Source: Nelumbo lutea | Taxonomy: Eukaryota > Streptophyta > Magnoliopsida > Proteales > Nelumbonaceae | Reading direction: 5' to 3' | Assembly: GCA_022828595.1 (NCBI GenBank) | Contig: JAKGHH010000008.1 | Span: 28,636,378 to 28,700,377 of the forward strand | Length of the DNA: 64,000 nucleotides | Shown here: one piece after another, positions 23,901 to 32,900 of the stretch | Layout of the letters: every line of letters starts with the position of its first letter | Position numbering within the stretch: position 1 is the first letter of the stretch | The notes under the pieces: model-generated | What the model was told of the DNA's origin: nothing | Seen by the model: the letters and a program-made list of their open reading frames with translations, nothing else | Database searches by the model: none | Made by a program: the position numbers and the translations under genes

Positions 23901-26900
23901 AAGATAGTCCAGATTTGATTCCCAAAAGAAACTCTAGTCCTTTAGTGCGTCAAAAACCGGTGGGCCATCATTCAATCCAATAATAGGTATCAAATGTCAG
24001 CACAGGTGCCTTTTTCATCTCTAGACTGCCTTTTGAACTCTAGAATTCTTGAATTGGCTTCAAGAATTCTTCTATTCCTTTCTCCTCCATAAGATTTGAG
24101 ACTCCAATATATTGAGGCTTTTCTCTCAAACTTGACCTGCACTACAGCTGAATTGGAAAAGGTAGTGATTTAGGACACTGCTGATCTACCCAGAAAATAA
24201 AAAGGCTATTCCATACATCCTTGGTATTTTGGGGATCAATAAAAAGGTGAGTACAGTGCTCCCTTTATCCACATGATACAAATTGATATGCTTGGATGGA
24301 ATCTCCATCCTTTTTAACTTGTCCATTCTTGAAAACCATCCCTACTAATGATTTGAATGCTTTCATCTTCAGTGGTATAGCAACTAGCAAAGCCCCAAAC
24401 TTTTCCAATTAAATTATGTGAAACAACTTTCCGTCTAACCAAAACCATCCCTACCATGTTGCTGGAAAGACATGATGCTAGAAGAGATTTGACCAATCAG
24501 AACCTCTGTGAATTTTGGTAAATACCACCTGATTGGTTCCCACTTTTGTGATACTGGTTGATTGATTACATTACAAGTTTTTCCTGTATAATGTATTTCC
24601 GGTATCATAGTTGAACCCTTCCACCAATACTGTCCTCCAAAGAGAGGTTTTGTTCCTTCCGAGGCTTCTATAATCACTTACCTAAGAGGGTATTGGTTAT
24701 TGGTCTTAATCGGAAAATATCTAGTATTTTACTGTTTGATTTTTGTATCAATGTGGCTTTTGTGTTACTATTTTGATCCAAGATACTTTTTTATTGACCT
24801 TTGTTTTCTATTTGATTACAGACAGATGGTTTAACCATTATTACAGAGGATGACTGGAAATTCTTTTGTGAAGAGTGGAACTGTACTGAGGAGAAAGGTA
24901 TATCTGCCAAAATTGAGTTCCCTAACTGTGTGTCAAACAAATTACCTGGGTCTTGCAAAGATGTACCAGTTTTAGATGAACATCTGAGCATATCTCTTGA
25001 TGAAGCAAATGATGAAGCTGAATCCAGTCTTCCTATTATTAAGACTATTCCAGAGGTAATTCTGAAAGTCTACAATAAATGTAAATGATTGATATCATTT
25101 TAGTGAAAATGGTGGTTTTCTATTTGTACTTGTTTTAAAGCAATAGAGGATGACTGTAAATTCTTTTGTGAAGAGTGGAACTGTGCTGAGGAGAAAGGTA
25201 TATCTGCCAAAATTGAGTTCCCTAACTGTGTGTCAAACAAATTACCTGGGTCTTGCAAAGATGTACCAGTTTTAGACGAACATCTGAGCATGCCTCTTGA
25301 TGAAGCAAGTGATGAAGCTGAATCCAATCTTCCTATTATTAAGACTATTCCAGAGGTAATGCTGAAAGTCCACAATATGATTGTATTGCTTTAAAACAAG
25401 TACAAATGGAAAACGACCATTTTCACTAAAGTGATATCAATCATTTACATTTAGTAGTTTGGATTGATTAATCTATAATTAATTGTGCGATTTCACTATC
25501 TTAAATTGGACATTGTTTCTGATAACATTAGAAGATCTCAGTGATTACTTATATTTCCTGTGCCAGTGGATGTTAGTTTTATCACTTGGATGTCCTAAAC
25601 AACTGAAAAATTAATGTGGTTTTACCTTGTCTGCTTGTTCCTGATTCTCAAATCCTGCATGGTTTGGTAGATATGCGAGAATTGCATAGGAGAAAGAGAA
25701 AGCTGTGAGCTAATGCGGAAACTTAGTTATTGTAATGAGAACATATGTGTATACCTTGTACGTGGTAAGGAAGCTCCAAGATCAATTTTAGAAGCTTCTG
25801 CTACTTTTGTTGATTCAGATCGTCGGACCTCCAAACGATCACGAAAAACACCTTTTGGCAACTCTGTAAATTTGAAGGTTTCTGGGTCCACATCAATCTA
25901 CCAGTTGAAAATGATGATATGGGAATCCTTAGGGGTAGGTTTTTTTTCCTTTTTTTTTCGGATAAAATAGAAATTGCTATTATTCGTGATTTTATTTTCT
26001 AATCATCAATTTCATATGAAATTGTGGTGAGAAAACAGGTAACTATATGGCCAAAAATATTCATAATGCTTTGCTTATTGATATGATGTTTAAGTATTTA
26101 TTTGTTGATTGATCTAGGTATTGTATGCTGAAAATGGAACATTTAAGTTTTTAATAGTTGCAATCCTTAAGATAGTTTCAGTTCAAGCCCTTTTAGTTTC
26201 TCTTACTAAAGCATCACTAACTCTAAGAATTAAATGGGTAAGTATAAGCATAACTTAACATTTTTTTCGAGAATAGGTAAATTATGATTTCATTAAGAGA
26301 AATAGCAGAATTTGTGAGCAAACATAGGTTCAGAAGCAGTGGTGATTGATGCTGCAGTAGGCTTCTTTAAAGAGTTGTCTGTACACAGGGAGAATAATAC
26401 AAGAAACTAACCCACTATCCTATCAGCACTTACAAAAGGATATACATATCAAAAAGGGAATTGCAATATGAACTGATGAGTGATGACCAAGAAAACAGTT
26501 TGCCCACAAATTTTTTCCACACATCCTCCAGTTGGCTGCCTTTGTTCTGAAAAATTCTAGAGTTCCTCTCCTGCCATAAAGTCCACTACACTACTCTGGG
26601 GATCATTTGCAAATACCCTTTCCTCTTTTTCAGACCTTGTAGATGTTGTCAACTTAGTTTAAACCAGAGAAGAACTAGGAATGAAAGGGTGTGTTCTCTT
26701 GAATCACATGCCCAGAAATGATTAACTTATATAATAAAGAGTACAAGGTTATGTAAAGGACAGTTGTGCCCTTCTCATACAAGAAAGAATAAAACAAAAA
26801 ATAGTGTATATAAGTTACAACATAAAAGTGTGGTCCCAAGAGCCAAAAAAGGAAAGAAGATGTAAGAGACATAAATCAGTCTCTACACCTTAGAAGACAA

Positions 26901-29900
26901 AAAGCCATCACGAAACAAAGACTCAAGTTTATTTGCATAGGAGTGACCAAGTTGCCTATGCCACAAGTGCCATACATTATTTCTGCAAATAACTTCAGTA
27001 CTAGGGGTAGTAGTATGTAGTAAGCAAACAGGTTGTGGATGAAGGACCTGATGTATTTTCAAATTTCAAGGCAAATAGCCGACCCAATCTACGCCCCTTC
27101 CCTTTCATCGTCCCAGTGCGCTAGTCCTGTATCAAACAACCATCATGGGAAAAGGAAACAATGTTACCATTCCTCAACTAGCTGATAGGTTGAGATCAAA
27201 TTTGTTGTGAGTTTAGGAACAAAGAAAGTTTTAGGTATATGAAAGCAAGAATTGACAGATGTGGTCAAAGACAAATCATAGCAACCAACAATGTACAATT
27301 TCCCTCATTGGCATTAATAATATGTTTATTCAATTATTTGGGTTTAACGGATTGACTGGTGTGTGACCCTGTCATATGGTTAGAGGCCCCAGAATCAATG
27401 ATCCATAAGTGACTAGGAGAGGAACAATAATAGAATGACTCACCCAAAAGGCTGATGGCTGAAAATGCAGAGGAAATAGCTGAGGATACTAGCTGCCACA
27501 TTCTTTCTTCTGTAAGAGTTCTAGAATTTTCATCCATTCCTGTTGAAGTTTTACTCCTTGTATCTGCACCTTCAGTTGTTGTTTGGAAAGCCTTATGTTG
27601 ACTCGTCTTAAAACTTGAACCATTCCCCTTTGCTGGCCGGGTAGGACATTCAGGAATAATATGCCCATGTTGTTTGCAGTAAGTACAAAAATTTTTCTTC
27701 CGATAGTGAGAGATAACATGTCCATATTCCTTGCATTCATAACATTGTACTCGGGACAAGTCCTTGGGCTTGGATTTGTTTATCAGAAAGGTTGTCTCTG
27801 TTCTGGAATTAGATTCCGACCTCAAGGTCGATTGAGTAATGAGTCTAGTTTCCTCCTTGAGAAGCTCCCCCAAAACTGTGGTGTGGGAGGAGTGCCCCTA
27901 CTGAGAATGTTGGACCTTACAATTTCATATTCAGGTCTTAGATGCATCAGAAAATGCATGATCTTCCTCCTATCAAAATGTTCTTTCAGATTTTTGATGC
28001 AACAAGCAGAAATGCTTTCACCCATGTGAACTAATTCATATTTTGTCCACAAATTCACAAAGCCAACATAGTACTCTTGTATTTTCTTCTCACCCTGACT
28101 GTAAGAAAAAAATCTGTCTCAATCTTCTCACCCATGTGAACTAGCAGTTCGATAACTTCTCATTGGAATAGCAATCTCAGTTTCAACGGAGCCAAGAAGC
28201 CAAGACACTACTTTGGCATTATTGATCTTCCACTGTTTCAGCCCCTTGGAATCAATAATGCCAAAGTAGCCGATGCATTGAGTCGAGTGGTGTATATACT
28301 TCATTCTATGTCTGTACAGGTTGTGGGGTTCGATCATTTGAAGAAAGGTTATAATGGTTGCAAGGATTTCAGCATCATTTATAGTTCTTTACAAGTTGGA
28401 CAACAATCTGAATATCCTGGCTTTTCTACCCATGATGGTTATTTGTTCAAGGGAACTTGCTTGTGTGTTCCTAACACTTCATTACGTGATTATGTTATAT
28501 GGGAGTTACATGCAGGTGGAATTGCTGGGCATTTTGGTCGGGACAAGACCATTGCTATGGTAGAAGATCACTTTTATTGGCCTAGCCTTAAGGCTGATGT
28601 TGATCGTGTGATCAAACAATGCAAAAGTTGTCAATTGGCAAAAGGGAGAGAAAAATACAGGGTTGTACACCCCTTTACGAATTCCACATGAGCCTTGGCA
28701 AGATCTCTCTATGGATTTTGTCCTAGGTCTGCCCAAGACAATAAGGAGTCATAATTCAATTTATGTTGTGGTAGATAGGTTCTCAAAAATGGTCCACTTT
28801 ATTCCTTGCAGTAAGACCTTAGATGCCTCACATGTGGCAAGTCTATTCTTTAGGGAAATTGTTCGTTTACATGGTGTTCCTATTACTATTGTTTCTGATC
28901 ATGATGCTAAGTTTATGAGTTACTTTTGGAAGACACTTTGGAAACTCCTCAATACAAAGCTGAAGTTCTCATCTTCTTTCCATCCTCAGACTGATGGTCA
29001 AACTGAGGTAGTTAATAGGAGCCTCGGTGATTTGCTATGTTGCTTACTTGGTGACCATACTTCCAGGTGGGATCTCATCCTACCTATTGCTGAATTTGCT
29101 TACAACAGTTCAGTTAACAGGTCAACTGGAAGAAGTCCCTTTGAGATAGTTATTGGAATTCAGCCTAAGAGGCCTATTGATTTAGTGTCTTTGCCACAAG
29201 AAGCCAGGACTAGCATAGAGGTTGAAGGCTTTGCTCGCCACATGAGAGAAATCCATGATGAAGTTAGGCGCAAGATTGCTCTTAGCAATGATGCATACAA
29301 AGCCAAAGCTGATTTACATAGGCACCTAGCTGATTTTCAGGAGGGTGATATGGTTATAGTGCTTATACGTCCTGAACGCTTTCCTAAGGGCTTTTATAAG
29401 AAGCTTCACTCCAAGAGTGCAGGTCCATATAAGATCACTAAGAAAATCAGTTCTAATGCTTATGTCCTAGAGCTGCCAAGTGAAATGGGAATTAGCCCAA
29501 TCTTCAATGTTGAAGACCTAAGTGTATATCATGGCCATAGTGATTGCCCCATAGTCCGATTGCCTAATCTACCTTTGTTCCACCTACTAATGTGCCTGAA
29601 GACATCCTTGATGAGAAGTTGATTTCTACAGAAAGTGGGGGTTATCAAAAGTTTCTTGTAAAGTGGAAGAATCTACCTCTTTCAGAATGTTCATGGATTA
29701 CAGCTGAAGATTTGTATCATCTTAATCCAGAACTTTATGAGCAATATCATGCCTTTAACTTGCTAGGGTCGAGTTCTTTCAAGCCGGGGAGAGATGATGG
29801 GGATCGATCTATGCATTATAAGGCCTATTCTCGTAAGAAGAAGGCCAACCAACAGGTTCTGATTTGGTGTGGAGAAGACTCTTGGGAATTGGACTGATCT

Positions 29901-32900
29901 GTCCACGGGTATTTTCGTCATTTTGACCAGCTCAATGTGGACTTGGGCTATAGAATCTTGTTCCTATAGCTTAGTAGTGCTTGTCTTTCAATTTTCAGTT
30001 TATTTGCATTAGTAGATAGAAAATTATTGTGTTTCTTGATGCACAAGACAAAGAGTGGCATTTTTTGTAATTATGGTGAACAGTGTTCCGGGCCACACAA
30101 GTCACTCTATAAATAGATGTATTCTCTTCCTTTTGAGGTTAATGAACAAATGAAGATTTCTTAAGAGCTCTCTTGCTGTATGGAGTGATTCCTACAAACC
30201 CTAGAGTGATTCTAGGACTCCTTGGAGTGATTCCTTGGGATTTCTCTCTCTTTTCTCTTTCTCTACCCTCTCTACTCTCTCTTCCTCTCTCTTTCTGTCT
30301 TGTGTTAGTTTGTTCCAGCCCTACTGCATCACTTGGGAGCCTACTTCTCCTTAACTTTGTTGGGAGGTGTTGCCTCAATACCTCTCTAGGTTGTATTTGC
30401 TTTTTCTTTTTTAATAAATTTTCTCTTTTACTTATCAAAAAAAGTTTACAATGTAATAACAACACATTCTGTAGAATCGATTCCCACACCTCTATTCAAG
30501 AGACTACCCTTAGCTGAGATCTTATTAAAGTAGGTAGACCGGATGAAGAAGGCAACTTTTGAATGAATGCATTTGTACCAGATTAGGCTCATAGGGTACT
30601 CCTGGTCTTCTTTCCTAGTCAGCTTGTTGTAAAAGGAAGTAACAGAAAACTCTCCATCCTTCCCACCTAGCCAGTCTTCTATCATCTCTGATAGGGTCAA
30701 TATGAGTACTAAAAAGCTTTTGCAAAAAACAAGGAAAAGGTCAATAATCAATACCTTGACATGAGAGATGTACAAAGAAAGGGCCATGTAAACAAAAGTA
30801 GCTCCAAACAATTAAAATGGCAATGTATGTGCACTATACAAAATATCCCTTCCCAACCAGATCTAGCTAAACTATCTGCGAAGTGCCAACTGATTCGGCT
30901 CTCTAGGAATCCATCTGAAGCTACAGTTCAATGTGTAGGAGATGTTGTGGATTCTAAGTAGAAGGTGAGATAGCTTCCATGGGGTGGATTCCCTATACTT
31001 GGCCCAATTTATAGCATTCTTGGAGTCTCCTAAAATCATCGGGTTACTAATCTGCTGCTGATTAGCAATCTGGACTGCTTATGGTACTTCGTATGAAACT
31101 TTAATCTTGAGTGTCCTTAGTTTCTATACCAAAGCCTTATTTGGTATAAAAGGTATTTTTCTGGAAATTACTTCTAGTAGTTGGGTTGTCTAGTTGAATT
31201 GAAATATGTAACTTGTACAATTTTTATGTTATTCTTAGAGGATTCTTTAAGGTCTCTAGTGATTTTGGCACATTATGAAAGATCCATTAAAAAGAAAGTT
31301 ATAGAAGGAAGAAACAGAAAACAAACTACAAAGAAGAAAATTTGACCACTTCACAGTTTGGATGTATATATTAAAATTGGCTGAATGTTGGCTCTGGGCT
31401 TCTAGCTTCTGAAGAATTGTATGCATATCAAAAGGGTGGCCTGTTAAGAAATTTGCCATTGACCATCTCATTGTCTGGATGCAGCTTTTAACAAAGCTGC
31501 ATTACCTTCCTCTCATCATGAATCTTTAAACTTTTATTGCAGCAAGCTGGATTTTTTCATCCCATATTGACTTGATATTCAGACCACAAAACTATTAATT
31601 CAGGATAGAATTCTTTTTTCCTTTCATCTTGGGAATGCATGGTTGTTTCATATGCAATTAGAAAGTTTCTAGAAAATGTTATATTGCTGACAAAGTTCTC
31701 AAGTTAACTACAAATCTCCAATATCCAATAAACAAATTTCACATTATTAAATCCAATGGTCACATTTTTTTAAACCTTATCTGCATTCAATAATGTTTCC
31801 TCTGCAGTGGATCCAGCTTCGCAAAAATCAATTTTCCCTTCATGGCAGGGAAGATATTTTGGACAACATAGATGGGCTAATTCAAAAAATTCCAAATGGA
31901 AGGGATATTTAAAGAGGAGATCCAAATGGAAAGGATATATAAAGAGGGCTGTTAATGGACTTCAAAATTTCCAAAGTCCAGTTATCAAAAAAAAAAAAAA
32001 ACCAAAAAGGACTTCAAAAGTCCAATACCCAATTTGGCACCGATTCCTACTATCCCAGATTTGGATGTTAGAATTTCCATCTGATTAATAATTGGGTCAG
32101 ATGCAGATTTAACTCCATCTGATCCGATTAAAAGTTATTTTATGTATATACTTGTGTATGTATATGGATATTATTTACAATTATATAAAGTTATAACTGA
32201 TAAGTTTAATATTTTATATTTATATACGTTTATTATACATGTATAAGCTAAAAGTATATATTTTTTTAATTTTTTTGCCATTTAAGCACAATAAGTTGAT
32301 TGTGGATTAAATCCGATCTGAGTTTGACATATCAGATTTGGATTCAAAGGTTCAATAATTTGATTGGATGTGGATGTAGCTGAATCCGGTCCGATTACAG
32401 CCCTACTTGGGATGATTGGGGTGCTTGGCACTTTATCATTCTTGTAAATATATCCAATTCTTTTCTCAAATCAATAAAGTTACATGTTACTAATAAAAAA
32501 ACATGTTACTATTGAAACCCAGGGAATTACCCTAGTGTACAACATTTTTACCTTTTAGTTAGAAGAAAAAACTCATCATCTAGGTGACACCTAGGCATCT
32601 AGGCAACAAGGCGCCCCCTGTTGCCTTGATAGCTATGATGTTAATGCAACTGCTGCAGTTTGACTTAAATGGAATTTGTGGAATCAGACCCCAGAATGAT
32701 TTCTCTACATTCCTTGGCAATCTTTCCATTTTGTTTCACTTCCTTTTTGAACCTAGATTTTGTGCCCTTTGGTCTATTTTATATGGTATGGAAAGTTAAT
32801 AATTTATTTCCCTCTTAAGACCTTATTGACTTGGTAATATCTCCAGGTTGTCAAGGAGAATCAGATACTTCATAAAGGTTCCAGGGTAATTGATGGGGAA

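Larger units (their letters stand above)
17873..24821 (+). other. UBP26: UBP26 intron 5, 6.9 kb, transposon-rich
   Basis: Runs from GTAAGTATAG to TTGATTACAG. It holds a LINE with a perfect 16-bp target duplication (18384-19832), a (TC)n run, a tandem duplication near 22600-22860, a copia LTR remnant (23350-23665) and a minus-strand LINE ORF1-like region (24000-24670). Confidence 0.85.
28251..30440 (+). mobile_element. Ty3/gypsy chromovirus, 3' part with probable LTR
   Basis: The element starts abruptly at the last RNase H residues ([13 protein letters not shown]), then gives integrase, chromodomain and an LTR-like region from about 29894. It differs in sequence from the gypsy at 1-2725, so two chromovirus lineages are present. 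The 5' part is missing at the junction with the copia. Confidence 0.85.
25935..32846 (+). other. UBP26: UBP26 intron 7, 6.9 kb, transposon-rich
   Basis: Runs from GTAGGTTTTTT to ATCTCCAG. It contains a minus-strand LINE tail, a minus-strand copia, a plus-strand gypsy chromovirus with LTR, two minus-strand LINE fragments and two MITE-like repeats. Confidence 0.85.

Noticed and set aside
25145..25355. Second exon copy as a mutually exclusive UBP26 exon
   Set aside because: Exon 5 ends in phase 0, and the nearby AG sites (after TTTTAAAG and GCAATAG) put the copy in frames with early stops. It cannot replace exon 6 in frame.
30173..30517. Open frames on both strands in the CT-rich stretch
   Set aside because: They overlap the transcribed part of a gypsy LTR and have low complexity.
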